DNA from: Nitrospirota bacterium
GTDB lineage: Bacteria; Nitrospirota; UBA9217
Assembly: GCA_035516965.1 (NCBI GenBank)
Contig: DATIZR010000040.1
Span: 1 to 64,000, forward strand
Reading direction: 5' to 3'
DNA: 64,000 nt
Below are positions 37,171 to 45,926 of this stretch, in pieces. The position numbers and the translations under genes are program-made. The notes below the pieces were generated by a model. The model was not told where the DNA came from and did no database searches. It saw only the letters and a list, made by a program, of their open reading frames with translations. Numbering within the stretch: position 1 is the stretch's first letter; each line of letters opens with the position of its first letter.

Positions 37171-37200
37171 TTGAATTCGACACTGATGGTTTATTATAAC
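37171..37200 (+). promoter_or_regulatory. Probable comFB promoter
   Basis: TTGAAT (37171-37176), 18-base spacer, TATAAC (37195-37200). About 85 bases before the ComFB ATG. Confidence 0.45.
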
Positions 37201-37290
37201 ACATTGAATTATTAGGTTAAATAAATAACATGACCGTGGTATCTATATTGCAGCTAACTGCCTGGCAAACAAAGGTTTTTGGAGAATGAG

Positions 37291-37596
37291 ATGGATTGCT
37301 TCGTTAAAAATGCTAACTTTGAACGGGTTGTGGCCGTTATGGACAGATTCCTGAGGGAACGGTATAAGAAGGTCTGTTCCTGTCCTCGTTGCGTAAATGA
37401 TATTGCGGCGATCGCACTTAACTATCTACCACCCCATTATTATGGAAACCAAGAAGCCAGCAGGGAGATCGGTTCACCTTGGGTGATGGTTGAGGCCGCG
37501 GTGGTTGAAGCGATTGATCGGGTCATGGAGAATCCGCACCATCCTGAACTGTTGAGACACGCAAATTTATCCGATTCCCCAGTGATGACGTGTTGA
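37291..37596 (+). CDS. ComFB-family protein
   Basis: 101 residues from the ATG at 37291, preceded by GGAG; an in-frame TTG at 37279 overlaps that ribosome site. CSCPRCVNDIAAIALNYLPPHYY (about 33-55) is the hallmark of the late-competence protein ComFB family, including a CxCxxC metal-binding pattern. In some bacteria ComFB-type proteins bind cyclic dinucleotides and act on motility or pili; that role here is only an inference, although pilus and PilZ genes lie in the same window. Confidence 0.8.
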   Translation: MDCFVKNANFERVVAVMDRFLRERYKKVCSCPRCVNDIAAIALNYLPPHYYGNQEASREIGSPWVMVEAAVVEAIDRVMENPHHPELLRHANLSDSPVMTC

Positions 37597-38058
37597 CATT
37601 ATCGAGGGGGAATGTTATCCCTGTTTCGTTGTGAAGAGACTTCTCTGGACAGAATCCTGCGACCGATCTCTGCTACAGGTGTCATCGCGCGAACGCCTAG
37701 TATCTTGGAACCAACCACCTCGACCGGAACAGAACAAAGAATTTTCATTACGATCGTATGAATCCGGTGAGTCTCGCTTACAAAAACACCGTACCCAGGA
37801 GATGCAGCGGCTGTCATAGAGTCTGTACCACGGCTCACACAGGAGCCGTATCGCATTCTATACTGCTGACGGGGCACCCTTAAGGTACGAACTCACCACT
37901 GACGCGGTATACTTACCCCGGCTCGGGGCTCTTTGAACGGGGCAGTTGTTCGGCTGCGGCCTGTTATGTAGGCGCCCATCTCTAGAAGATGACAGCGCCG
38001 GGAAATTGATCGTACAGAAAGGGTAAAAGATCGGGCGCATCTCCCCGATGAATTGTTG
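37597..38058. other. Structured stretch without a gene, ending at a strong terminator
   Basis: About 460 bases with no credible ORF. Perfect hairpins: ACGGCT/AGCCGT (37830-37849), CCCCG/CGGGG with a three-base loop (37916-37928), GGCGC..CATCT/AGATG..GCGCC (37971-37999) and ATCGGG/CCCGAT (38030-38049). An intrinsic terminator follows at once. It may be a non-coding RNA or the 3' untranslated region of comFB. I could not match it to 6S RNA, tmRNA, RNase P RNA, SRP RNA or a known riboswitch. Confidence 0.45.
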
Positions 38059-38086
38059 CGGTGGGAATTCGCTCCCACCGTTTTTT
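38059..38086 (+). terminator. Strong intrinsic terminator upstream of tRNA-Thr
   Basis: CGGTGGGA / TCCCACCG stem, six-base loop, then six T. No protein gene ends within 460 bases upstream. Confidence 0.9.
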
Positions 38087-38104
38087 GTTTGGGCAATTAT
38101 AGAC

Positions 38105-38134
38105 TTGACATGACGGGACAAAATGTTGTATAAG
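38105..38134 (+). promoter_or_regulatory. Sigma-70 promoter of tRNA-Thr
   Basis: TTGACA (38105-38110), 18-base spacer, TATAAG (38129-38134), about 28 bases before the mature tRNA. Confidence 0.75.
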
Positions 38135-38162
38135 CAATCTCTCGCGAGCCCCTTGCATACAT

Positions 38163-38237
38163 GCCGGCGTAGCTCAGTGGTAGAGCAGCTGATTCGTAAT
38201 CAGCAGGTCGGTGGTTCAATCCCACTCGCCGGCTCCA
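38163..38237 (+). tRNA. tRNA-Thr (anticodon CGT)
   Basis: A complete cloverleaf: acceptor GCCGGCG pairs with CGCCGGC, D arm GCTC/GAGC, anticodon stem GCTGA/TCAGC with loop TTCGTAA (anticodon CGT, codon ACG), T arm with loop TTCAATC, discriminator T and an encoded CCA end. Confidence 0.97.
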
Positions 38238-38322
38238 CTCCGTGTCATTGTTCCTCTGTTCTTCCCTGTGTCCCGCCTCGCAATTTTCTCTGGTAAAAAA
38301 GCGGCGAACAAAAAGAAAAATG

Positions 38323-38350
38323 TTGACAATACAAATAAATATGTTATAAA
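38323..38350 (+). promoter_or_regulatory. Sigma-70 promoter of pgsA
   Basis: TTGACA (38323-38328), 16-base spacer, TATAAA (38345-38350), 40 bases before the ATG at 38390. Confidence 0.65.
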
Positions 38351-38389
38351 TATACCATATTTTTTGTTCGACACCGCCAGGGGCTGCCG

Positions 38390-38914
38390 ATGAACATTCC
38401 GAACTACATCACTCTGCTCAGGGTGATCTTGATCCCTTTTTTCGTTAATTTCATGATTTACGGCTATTACGGGGGAGCGCTCTTGGTTTTCGGGGCTGCC
38501 TGCTTGACCGACGCGCTTGATGGCCTCATTGCCCGGATGATGAACCAGAAGACCGCTCTTGGCGCTTTTCTCGACCCTATGGCGGACAAACTGCTCATCC
38601 TGGCCGCTTTTGTGACACTGGTGCTGCTTGGCAAGCTTCCAGTGTGGCTGGTCATTATCGTTGTGAGCCGAGATGCCATTCTGACGATGGGAAGTCTGAT
38701 CATTTATTTTACGACCAATGAGTTGAAAGTCCAGCCCTCCCTGACCGGTAAACTGACCACGGTCATGCAGTTGGCAGTCGTGGTCTTGTCGCTGCTTTCC
38801 ATGACCTATGATGCTAAGATGGAATTCGTGCGCTATCTCGAGTGGGGCACGGCCGCGGTCACGATCGCTTCGGGCACCCAGTATTTTCTGAGAGGATTGA
38901 GACTGGTAGAATAA
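38390..38914 (+). CDS. pgsA: CDP-diacylglycerol-glycerol-3-phosphate 3-phosphatidyltransferase
   Basis: 174 residues with five or six membrane helices. The CDP-alcohol phosphotransferase signature DG(x2)AR(x8)G(x3)D(x3)D is complete in DALDGLIARMMNQKTALG and FLDPMADK. It makes phosphatidylglycerol phosphate. NIPNYITLLRV is a typical N-terminus for PgsA. A further 26 sense codons follow in frame after the UAA. Confidence 0.9.
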   Translation: MNIPNYITLLRVILIPFFVNFMIYGYYGGALLVFGAACLTDALDGLIARMMNQKTALGAFLDPMADKLLILAAFVTLVLLGKLPVWLVIIVVSRDAILTMGSLIIYFTTNELKVQPSLTGKLTTVMQLAVVVLSLLSMTYDAKMEFVRYLEWGTAAVTIASGTQYFLRGLRLVE

Positions 38915-38995
38915 ACCGATCGCCGGGCCCTCCAGCAGGTGCTCGAGGCAAGAAAGAAACTGAAAGATGATCCCCTCATCGACCTTGGAGAATAA
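38915..38995 (+). other. In-frame coding-like tail after the pgsA stop
   Basis: Directly after the UAA of pgsA, in the same frame, 26 sense codons encode a peptide including LQQVLEARKKLKDDPLID and end in a second UAA (38993-38995). Its composition is protein-like. It may be the remnant of a gene, a C-terminal extension cut off by a nonsense mutation, or a very small ORF. Confidence 0.4.
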
Positions 38996-39007
38996 CGGAG
39001 GCAACCT

Positions 39008-39442
39008 ATGAAGATTTCAGAAATGATCAGGCAGGCACTGGAAAAGAAAGGTTTCCGGAACCTGAAGGATGCGTCAAAAGTCCTGGGGATAAGCCCTGAA
39101 CTGCTTCGGGTCACGATCAATAAAGGCCACATCCCAAAAGACAAGACGCTCATCATGATCGCCAACAAGCTGAACCTCGACAAGTCGGTGCTGATCCTTG
39201 CCGCGCATCAGGAAAAAGTGCCTGCAGAGGTGAAGGGGTTCTTCCTGTCGCCGTCCCAGGCCAAGTTTCGGAGGGGGAAAAGGAAATACCCTCTTTCTGA
39301 AGAACAGATCAATTATCTCGAGAAGATCATGAGCGCCGACGAGATCCTCATGCTCAGAAAGTATCGCCAGGTCTCCGATGAGGCCAGGACCCAGATCACG
39401 GGCTACGTCGATTATATGTTCGCGTCCAAGAGGAGCGCATGA
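39008..39442 (+). CDS. Small helix-turn-helix protein, unknown role
   Basis: 144 residues. The N-terminal half (about 4-65) is an XRE-type helix-turn-helix: LKDASKVLGISPELLRVTINKGHIPKDKTLIMIANKL. The rest is charged (SPSQAKFRRGKRKYPL) and ends in helices (SEEQINYLEKIMSADEILMLRKYRQ). Ribosome site GGAGG. Its stop is immediately followed by the TTG start of the DUF512 gene, so the two are coupled. Probably DNA-binding; target unknown. Confidence 0.7.
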   Translation: MKISEMIRQALEKKGFRNLKDASKVLGISPELLRVTINKGHIPKDKTLIMIANKLNLDKSVLILAAHQEKVPAEVKGFFLSPSQAKFRRGKRKYPLSEEQINYLEKIMSADEILMLRKYRQVSDEARTQITGYVDYMFASKRSA

Positions 39443-40735
39443 TTGCTTGAGATCGTTCATGTCCAGCCCGGAAGTACAGCAGCGCGGTCGGGCCTCAATC
39501 CCGGCGACCGCATCGTATCAATCAATAACCAGAACGTCAACGATGTGATCGACTTTCAATTTCTCGTTGCTGATGAGAAACTGGCGCTGGTCGTCAGAAC
39601 GGCTGCCGGCGCCCAGCGCAGGATCAATGTCCGCAAGCATCCTGATGACAGGCTCGGTCTTGCCTTCCCCCCGCTCCCGGTAAAACGCTGCCGTAACAAA
39701 TGTATCTTCTGCTTCGTGGACCAGATGCCCCGGGGATGCCGGAAGACGCTTTACGTGAAGGACGACGATTATCGGGCGTCGTTTCTGTATGGCAATTTTA
39801 TAACGCTGGGTGCACTTTCTGAGACGGATTGGGAGCGGATATTCCGGCAGCGGTTGAGCCCTCTGTACATTTCCGTGCATACGACCGACCCCGGGCTGCG
39901 GTCGTCCCTGCTGAGGAACAAGCAGGCTCCGGATATCATGCAGAGCCTGAAGCGTCTGGCCGCGGGCGGGATCAGGATGCACACGCAGATCGTACTGTGC
40001 CCCGGGATCAACGACGGCGAACACCTGTCCCGGACCCTCTCCGATCTGGCCACTCTCTTCCCCGCAGTCGCTTCGATCGCCGTGGTCCCGGTCGGGGTCA
40101 CCCGGTTCAGGAAAGGCCTGTTCAGTCTCAGTTCCTTCACGCGTCGAAGGGCTTTCGCGGTTCTGCGCTCCGTCAACAGCTTCGGTGACCGGTTCAAGAA
40201 GAGGTACGGGACTCGTCTGGTCTTCCCTTCCGATGAATTCTATATCAAGGCTCAGGAACCCATTCCGCCTCCGTCGTTCTACGAGGACTTCCCGCAGATC
40301 GAGAACGGCGTCGGTTTGGCTGCAACCTTTTTGCGCGAGGTCTCAAGGAGCCGGCTCCCGTCGCGGATGCCTCCGGTCTCTGCCACGGTCGTTACCGGCG
40401 TTTCCGCCAGCGGCATTTTGGACATCGTGCTCGCCCGAATGAGAACGATCGAGGGAGTGACGATGCGAAAAATCATCGCGAAGAACCGTTTCTTCGGGCC
40501 CTCCGTGACCGTGACGGGTCTCCTGACCGGTTCCGATATCCTGCATGCCCTGCGAGGCAAACGGCTGGGTGATGTGCTTATCATCCCGTCGTCAGCGCTG
40601 AACGAGGATGAAGCCCTGTTCCTGGACGGTATGAGCCTTGAACAGCTTCAACGGCAGGTTCGGGTGAAAGTCGTGGTCGCTGAGGGGTTCAAAGGGATGA
40701 TGAAGGCGCTGCGAAGCACAGGGGGACGAGCATGA
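39443..40735 (+). CDS. DUF512 protein with PDZ and radical-SAM-like domains
   Basis: 430 residues, TTG start with GGAG seven bases upstream. A PDZ-like N-terminus (GSTAARSGLNPGDRIVSINNQ, about 9-28), a radical-SAM-like cysteine motif CRNKCIFCF (about 83-91), the TIM-barrel part (YISVHTTDPGLR) and the C-terminal DUF512 region (VTGVSASGILD, ITGLLTGSDI-like). Fe-S oxidoreductase of unknown reaction, conserved in many anaerobes and in cyanobacteria. Overlaps aroE by 4 bases (ATGA). Confidence 0.85.
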   Translation: MLEIVHVQPGSTAARSGLNPGDRIVSINNQNVNDVIDFQFLVADEKLALVVRTAAGAQRRINVRKHPDDRLGLAFPPLPVKRCRNKCIFCFVDQMPRGCRKTLYVKDDDYRASFLYGNFITLGALSETDWERIFRQRLSPLYISVHTTDPGLRSSLLRNKQAPDIMQSLKRLAAGGIRMHTQIVLCPGINDGEHLSRTLSDLATLFPAVASIAVVPVGVTRFRKGLFSLSSFTRRRAFAVLRSVNSFGDRFKKRYGTRLVFPSDEFYIKAQEPIPPPSFYEDFPQIENGVGLAATFLREVSRSRLPSRMPPVSATVVTGVSASGILDIVLARMRTIEGVTMRKIIAKNRFFGPSVTVTGLLTGSDILHALRGKRLGDVLIIPSSALNEDEALFLDGMSLEQLQRQVRVKVVVAEGFKGMMKALRSTGGRA

Positions 40736-41583
40736 TGATTTCCGGCAAGACGAAGATTTTTGGCATATTCGGCCATCCCGTCGAGCACACCTTTTCACCG
40801 GGGATGCACAACGCCGCATTCAGGAAACTGGGGATGAACGCATGCTATGTTCCGTTTGCGGTCCATCCCGAACGGCTTGCCGAGGCGGTCGGGGCCGTCG
40901 TGCCGCTTAATCTCCGGGGAGTGAACATCACCGTGCCGCACAAGGAGAAGGTCATCCCCTATCTCCACGAACTTTCGCGGGAGGCGGGGCTCATCGGCGC
41001 GGTGAACACCCTGGAGATACGGGAAGGCAGACTGATTGGTCATAACACGGACGGGAGGGGATTTCTCCGCTCTCTCGGGGAGCAGGCGCGCTTCAACCCG
41101 AAAGGCAAGTCATTTCTCTGCATCGGTTCAGGAGGCGCGGCACGTGCTGTGGGGTTCAGCCTCGCGCTCGCGGGTGCATCGTGTATCCGGTTCCATGATC
41201 TCGATCACGATAAAGCGGGGACGCTCGCCCGGGATATCCGTATAAAAACCCGTGTCGACGTTCAGGCAATCACCCGGGAGTCGCTTGCGACAGCCGCGGC
41301 CGGTGCGGACTGCCTGATCAACGCTACCCCCCTTGGTTTGAGGAAGGCGGATGCACTTCCGCTGCCCTCCTCCCTCATTCACGCACGGCATCTCGTGTGT
41401 GATCTTGTATACAACCCGCCGCAAACGCCCCTGTTGAAGCAGGCTCGTGCCAGAAAAGCAAGGACCCTCACGGGACTCGGAATGCTTCTGTATCAGGGTG
41501 TCATCGCATTTGAAATCTGGACAGGAGTAAAGGCGCCGGTGACGGTCATGCAGTCGGCATTGAAGCGGCAGATCCGGGACTGA
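40732..41583 (+). CDS. aroE: Shikimate dehydrogenase (NADP+)
   Basis: 283 residues. Shikimate site GHPVEHTFSPGMHNAAF and NITVPHKEKV (catalytic Lys), then GAVNTL and GHNTDGRGFL, the NADP loop GSGGAARAVGFSLA, and NATPLGL. It reduces 3-dehydroshikimate in chorismate synthesis. Start is the first of two adjacent ATG codons, overlapping the DUF512 stop. Confidence 0.95.
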   Translation: MMISGKTKIFGIFGHPVEHTFSPGMHNAAFRKLGMNACYVPFAVHPERLAEAVGAVVPLNLRGVNITVPHKEKVIPYLHELSREAGLIGAVNTLEIREGRLIGHNTDGRGFLRSLGEQARFNPKGKSFLCIGSGGAARAVGFSLALAGASCIRFHDLDHDKAGTLARDIRIKTRVDVQAITRESLATAAAGADCLINATPLGLRKADALPLPSSLIHARHLVCDLVYNPPQTPLLKQARARKARTLTGLGMLLYQGVIAFEIWTGVKAPVTVMQSALKRQIRD

Positions 41584-41625
41584 AAAACTCCCGGGCGAGC
41601 CGTATGCCGGATCCGAGGTCTTACC

Positions 41626-41654
41626 TTGACAGGACTGGAGTATTTCAGTAATAT
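41626..41654 (+). promoter_or_regulatory. Sigma-70 promoter of the pil operon
   Basis: Perfect TTGACA (41626-41631), 17-base spacer, TAATAT (41649-41654), 30 bases before the pilB ATG with its GAAGGAG ribosome site. Confidence 0.65.
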
Positions 41655-41684
41655 TATGTACTATATATTTATGAAGGAGTTGCT

Positions 41685-43532
41685 ATGGCTATGTCCGGTA
41701 GGCTCGGCGCGATGCTGGTATCGTCGGGCCTGATCACTGATGATCAATTGAAAAAGGCGCTATCCTCCCAGAAGACGGAGGGCGGCAGACTGGGGTCGAT
41801 TCTCGTAAAACTCGGCTTTGTGCAGGAAGACAAACTGATGACCTTTCTGAGCAAGCAGTACGGCGTCCCCTATGTGGATCTGAACAAGTTCGAGATCAAT
41901 CCCACCGTCATCAAGCATATCCCCGCCGACGTAGCCCAGAAATACCGGATCATGCCCATCAACCGGGCGGGCGCGACGATTACGATCGCCATGGTAGACC
42001 CGTCTAACATCTTCGCCATTGACGACATCAAGTTCATGACCGGTTACAACGTAGAAGCAGTGGTGGCAACCGAGGGCGCGATCGTTGAGGCCATCAAGAA
42101 ATACTATGGCGGCGGCAAGGCCCTGGTGACTGCCCGTGGCGGAGCCGCGGTCGCGACCAAGGATGACAAGAGACTCACCCTCGATGCCAAGGATTACGAT
42201 ATGACCGACGAGAGTGAGAACGAGTTTGTTGACGAACTCGATACCGGCGGCGAAGTAGACATTGATGACTTTGACAGCCTTGTCCACGGCGCGGTCGATG
42301 AACTCGAGGTTGTCGAGGATCAGGGCCTTGATCAGCTTTCCGCGGAGGTCGAGGCTCCGATCGTCAAGCTCGTGAACGGGATCCTGCTCCGGGCGGCGAA
42401 CATGGGAGTGAGCGACATTCATATCGAGCCCTATGAGAAAAAATTCAGGGTCCGCTATCGGCTCGACGGTGTCCTGACGACGGTCATGGGACTTCCCATG
42501 AAAATCAAGAACGCCATCATCTCGAGGGTGAAGATCATGTCCAGCCTCGACATCGCCGAGCGGCGGCTTCCGCAGGACGGCAGGATCAAGCTGAAGATGG
42601 GGAAGAGCAAGGTGATGGACTACCGTGTTTCGGTGCTTCCCTGCCTCTTCGGAGAGAAGATCGTGCTTCGTCTCCTGGACAAGTCCAACCTGCAGCTGGA
42701 TATGACCAAGCTCGGCTTCGACGAGGACCAGCTCAAGGACTTCAAGGACGCGTTGAACAGACCATACGGCATGGTCCTCGTGACGGGTCCTACGGGAAGC
42801 GGCAAAACGACCACGCTCTATTCGGCCCTGAGCGAGCTCAATACCGACGATGTCAATCTCCTGACCGCGGAGGACCCGGTTGAGTTCAATCTCATGGGCA
42901 TCAACCAGGTACAGATGAAGGACGAGATCGGGCTTAATTTCGCCGCGGCCCTCCGCTCGTTCCTCCGGCAGGACCCGGACATCATCATGGTGGGCGAGAC
43001 CCGAGATTATGAGACGGCAGAGATCGGCGTGAAAGCCGCCCTCACGGGACACCTTGTCCTCACGACGCTCCATACCAATGACGCACCGAGCACGATCAAC
43101 CGAATGCTGAACATGGGTGTTGAACCCTTCCTCGTGTCATCGGCGGTGATCCTGATCGTCGCCCAGCGTCTCGTGCGAAAGGTCTGCCAGAACTGCAAGA
43201 AGCCTGAGAAGATCCCCGTGCAGGCGTTCATCGATGCGGGGTTCGATCCCGAAGAGGCGAAGACGGTCGTCAGCCATAAGGGCGAGGGCTGCACCGTGTG
43301 CAACAAGACCGGGTATAAGGGCAGGGTCGCGCTCTACGAAGTGATGCCGATCAAGGACGAGATCAAGGAGCTGGTCCTGCAGGGCGCGTCGGTCTTTGAT
43401 ATCAAGAAGCAGGCCATTACCGGGGGCATGAAGACGCTCCGGCGAAGCGGCCTGTTGAAGGTAAAGAGCGGTCTGACCTCACTGGAAGAGGTCATTGAAA
43501 ATACCTTCCCCGACAATCAGGAAAGCAGGTAG
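41685..43532 (+). CDS. pilB: Type IV pilus extension ATPase PilB
   Basis: 615 residues. N-terminal MshEN/T2SSE_N domain (about 1-155), then an acidic linker (about 160-215), the ATPase core with Walker A GPTGSGKTTTLYSAL (near 368), Asp box and Walker B (MVGETRDYETAEIG), and the zinc-binding CQNC...CTVC pair (about 502-540). It powers pilus polymerisation from the cytoplasmic side. Slightly longer than usual because of the acidic linker. First gene of pilBTCSR. Confidence 0.94.
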   Translation: MAMSGRLGAMLVSSGLITDDQLKKALSSQKTEGGRLGSILVKLGFVQEDKLMTFLSKQYGVPYVDLNKFEINPTVIKHIPADVAQKYRIMPINRAGATITIAMVDPSNIFAIDDIKFMTGYNVEAVVATEGAIVEAIKKYYGGGKALVTARGGAAVATKDDKRLTLDAKDYDMTDESENEFVDELDTGGEVDIDDFDSLVHGAVDELEVVEDQGLDQLSAEVEAPIVKLVNGILLRAANMGVSDIHIEPYEKKFRVRYRLDGVLTTVMGLPMKIKNAIISRVKIMSSLDIAERRLPQDGRIKLKMGKSKVMDYRVSVLPCLFGEKIVLRLLDKSNLQLDMTKLGFDEDQLKDFKDALNRPYGMVLVTGPTGSGKTTTLYSALSELNTDDVNLLTAEDPVEFNLMGINQVQMKDEIGLNFAAALRSFLRQDPDIIMVGETRDYETAEIGVKAALTGHLVLTTLHTNDAPSTINRMLNMGVEPFLVSSAVILIVAQRLVRKVCQNCKKPEKIPVQAFIDAGFDPEEAKTVVSHKGEGCTVCNKTGYKGRVALYEVMPIKDEIKELVLQGASVFDIKKQAITGGMKTLRRSGLLKVKSGLTSLEEVIENTFPDNQESR

Positions 43533-43578
43533 TCAGGCTGGTCGGGAGTTCACATTCCGGGAAGAAGGGGTTCTGTTC

Positions 43579-44682
43579 ATGGCCAATCTGCACGATCTGC
43601 TGAAGTATATGATAGAAAAAGGGGCTTCCGATCTCCATATCACCACGGGAATCGCGCCGTCCATACGCGTCGACGGCAAGATGAAGCCCATCCCCGGCCT
43701 GGAGCCCCTTACCGGGACGCAGACCAAGGACCTCTGCTACAGCATCCTGACCGATGCCCAGAAGCACAAGTTCGAAGAGAACAGCGAACTTGATCTCTCC
43801 TTCGGCGTCAAGAACCTCTCCCGTTTCCGCGCGAACATGTTCGTGCAGCGCGGCGCCGTTGCCGCAGCCATCAGGACAATCCCGTTCAAGATAAAGACCT
43901 TTCAGGAACTGGGGCTTTCGGAAGTCGTGTCCGATCTCTGCAAAAAGCCCCGGGGGCTCGTCCTGGTCACGGGCCCGACGGGAAGCGGCAAGTCGACGAC
44001 GCTTGCCTCCATGATCGACAAGATCAACAGCGAGCGGCAGGAACATATCATAACGATCGAAGACCCCATCGAGTACCTCCATCCGCACAAGAAGTGTCTC
44101 GTGAACCAGCGCGAGGTGAATGCCGACACCAAGTCATTCAAGGATGCGCTCAAATATATCCTGCGTCAAGACCCTGATGTGGTGCTCGTGGGTGAGATGC
44201 GCGACCTCGAGACCATTGAGGCCGCCCTGACCATCGCCGAAACCGGCCACTTGACCTTTGCGACACTCCATACGAACTCTGCCGCTCAGACGATGAACCG
44301 CATCATTGATGTGTTCCCGCCGCACCAGCAGTCCCAGGTTCGGGCCCAGCTGTCCTTTGTCCTCGAAGGCGTGATGTCGCAGCAGCTCATTCCGAAAATC
44401 GGCGGCGGCCGCGTGCTCGCTCTCGAGATCCTGGTCCCCAATTCGGCGATCCGCAACCTGATCCGCGAGGACAAGATCCACCAGATCTATTCGCAAATGC
44501 AGACCGGACAGTCAAAGTTCGGAATGCAGACATTGAACCAGTCGCTGTATGACCTGTATGTGAAAAAGATGATCTCCTATGAGGATTGCGTGGGCCGGTC
44601 TTCGGTCCCGGATGAGCTCATTCAGATGCTGAGCCGGTCCGGTCTCGCGTCCAGTCAGGTTGTTCAAAAGGATTATCGCTGA
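43579..44682 (+). CDS. pilT: Type IV pilus retraction ATPase PilT
   Basis: 367 residues from the ATG at 43579 (AAGGGG upstream); an in-frame start at 43495 overlaps pilB and adds a non-homologous leader. MIEKGASDLHITTG, Walker A GPTGSGKSTTLA (about 133), GEMRDLETIEAAL and the His box TFATLHTNSAAQT are present. It depolymerises pili to generate pulling force. Confidence 0.94.
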   Translation: MANLHDLLKYMIEKGASDLHITTGIAPSIRVDGKMKPIPGLEPLTGTQTKDLCYSILTDAQKHKFEENSELDLSFGVKNLSRFRANMFVQRGAVAAAIRTIPFKIKTFQELGLSEVVSDLCKKPRGLVLVTGPTGSGKSTTLASMIDKINSERQEHIITIEDPIEYLHPHKKCLVNQREVNADTKSFKDALKYILRQDPDVVLVGEMRDLETIEAALTIAETGHLTFATLHTNSAAQTMNRIIDVFPPHQQSQVRAQLSFVLEGVMSQQLIPKIGGGRVLALEILVPNSAIRNLIREDKIHQIYSQMQTGQSKFGMQTLNQSLYDLYVKKMISYEDCVGRSSVPDELIQMLSRSGLASSQVVQKDYR

Positions 44683-44709
44683 TTCATTAAAGGGGACCTG
44701 GGGTAAACT

Positions 44710-45921
44710 ATGGCTACCGTATTCACGTGGGAAGGGAAAACCCGGCAGGGGACCGTGCAGAAAGGGGAGCTGTCTGCCAGCAGCAAGGAGGAGGTCTTTA
44801 CCCTGCTTCGCAAGCAGAACATCCTTCCCATCAACGTTTCGGCAAAGTCCAAAGAAATCAAGCTCAGCTTCGGAGCTCAGAAGATCCAGGACCGGGATAT
44901 CGTCATATTCACCCGCCAGCTTGCGACGATGATCGACGCAGGATTGCCGCTGGTCCAGTGCCTCGACATCTTGGGAGCGCAGACCGAGAACCCGACGCTC
45001 GCGAAGACCATTGTGCAGGTAAGGACCGATGTCGAAAGCGGTTCCACCTTTGCGGATGCACTGAAGAAACATCCCAAGGCCTTCGACAACCTGTACGTGA
45101 ACATGGTGGCCGCTGGCGAGGCAGGAGGCATCCTGGACACGATTCTCCAGCGGCTCGCCGCCTATATGGAAAAATTCGCGAAGATCAAGAAGCAGATCAA
45201 GTCAGCCATGGTCTACCCGGCGGTCATCCTGTTCGTCGCCGTTGCCGTCGTCGCCCTGCTGCTGGTCGTCGTCGTTCCGATGCTCGCTGCCATGTTCGCC
45301 GAATCGGGCCAGGCGCTGCCGCTGCCCACGCGGATCGTCGTTACCGCGAGTAATTTTTTAAAGGGGTGGGGCGGGCTGAGCGTTCTCATAGTGCTCGTCG
45401 GCCTCTTCATCGGCATCAAACAGGCGAGGAAAACCGAGAAGGGTCTCAGGGCAACCGATGGGATTGCCCTTAAGATGCCGGTAGCGGGAGATCTGATCCG
45501 CAAGGTAGCGGTCGCCAAGTTCACCCGGACGCTCGGGACGCTCATGACCAGCGGCGTGCCGATCCTGGAAGGCCTGCTGATCGTGGCCAGGACTGCGGGC
45601 AACAAGGTCGTCGAGGAGGCGATCCTCACCACGCGGCAGAGCGTCAGCGAGGGTAAGACCCTGGCGGAGCCGCTCACCAAATCGAAGGTATTTCCGCCCA
45701 TGGTGACGCAAATGATCTCTGTGGGAGAGGCAACGGGCGCGCTCGACAGCATGCTCACCAAGATCGCTGATTTCTATGACGAGGAGGTCGATGGCGCCGT
45801 CGCCACGCTTACGTCGCTGCTCGAACCCATACTGATGATCTTTCTCGGGACGACGGTCGGCTTTGTCATCATCGCCATGTATATGCCCATCTTCCAGATG
45901 GGTTCTGTTGCGGGTAAATAA
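44710..45921 (+). CDS. pilC: Type IV pilus inner-membrane platform protein PilC
   Basis: 403 residues. Two T2SSF domains (about 70-195 and 272-395), each with the FTRQLATMIDAGLPLVQ- or FTRTLGTLMTSGVPILE-type motif, and three membrane helices. It couples PilB/PilT to the pilus base. 27 bases after pilT. Confidence 0.94.
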   Translation: MATVFTWEGKTRQGTVQKGELSASSKEEVFTLLRKQNILPINVSAKSKEIKLSFGAQKIQDRDIVIFTRQLATMIDAGLPLVQCLDILGAQTENPTLAKTIVQVRTDVESGSTFADALKKHPKAFDNLYVNMVAAGEAGGILDTILQRLAAYMEKFAKIKKQIKSAMVYPAVILFVAVAVVALLLVVVVPMLAAMFAESGQALPLPTRIVVTASNFLKGWGGLSVLIVLVGLFIGIKQARKTEKGLRATDGIALKMPVAGDLIRKVAVAKFTRTLGTLMTSGVPILEGLLIVARTAGNKVVEEAILTTRQSVSEGKTLAEPLTKSKVFPPMVTQMISVGEATGALDSMLTKIADFYDEEVDGAVATLTSLLEPILMIFLGTTVGFVIIAMYMPIFQMGSVAGK

Positions 45922-45926
45922 CCGAC

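Noticed and set aside
37599-37877. Minus-strand ORF of 92 codons
   Set aside because: No ribosome site, no recognisable domain, and it runs through the hairpin-rich stretch.
37597-38058. 6S RNA, tmRNA, RNase P or SRP RNA
   Set aside because: None of their diagnostic conserved strings could be found, so the stretch is left unnamed.
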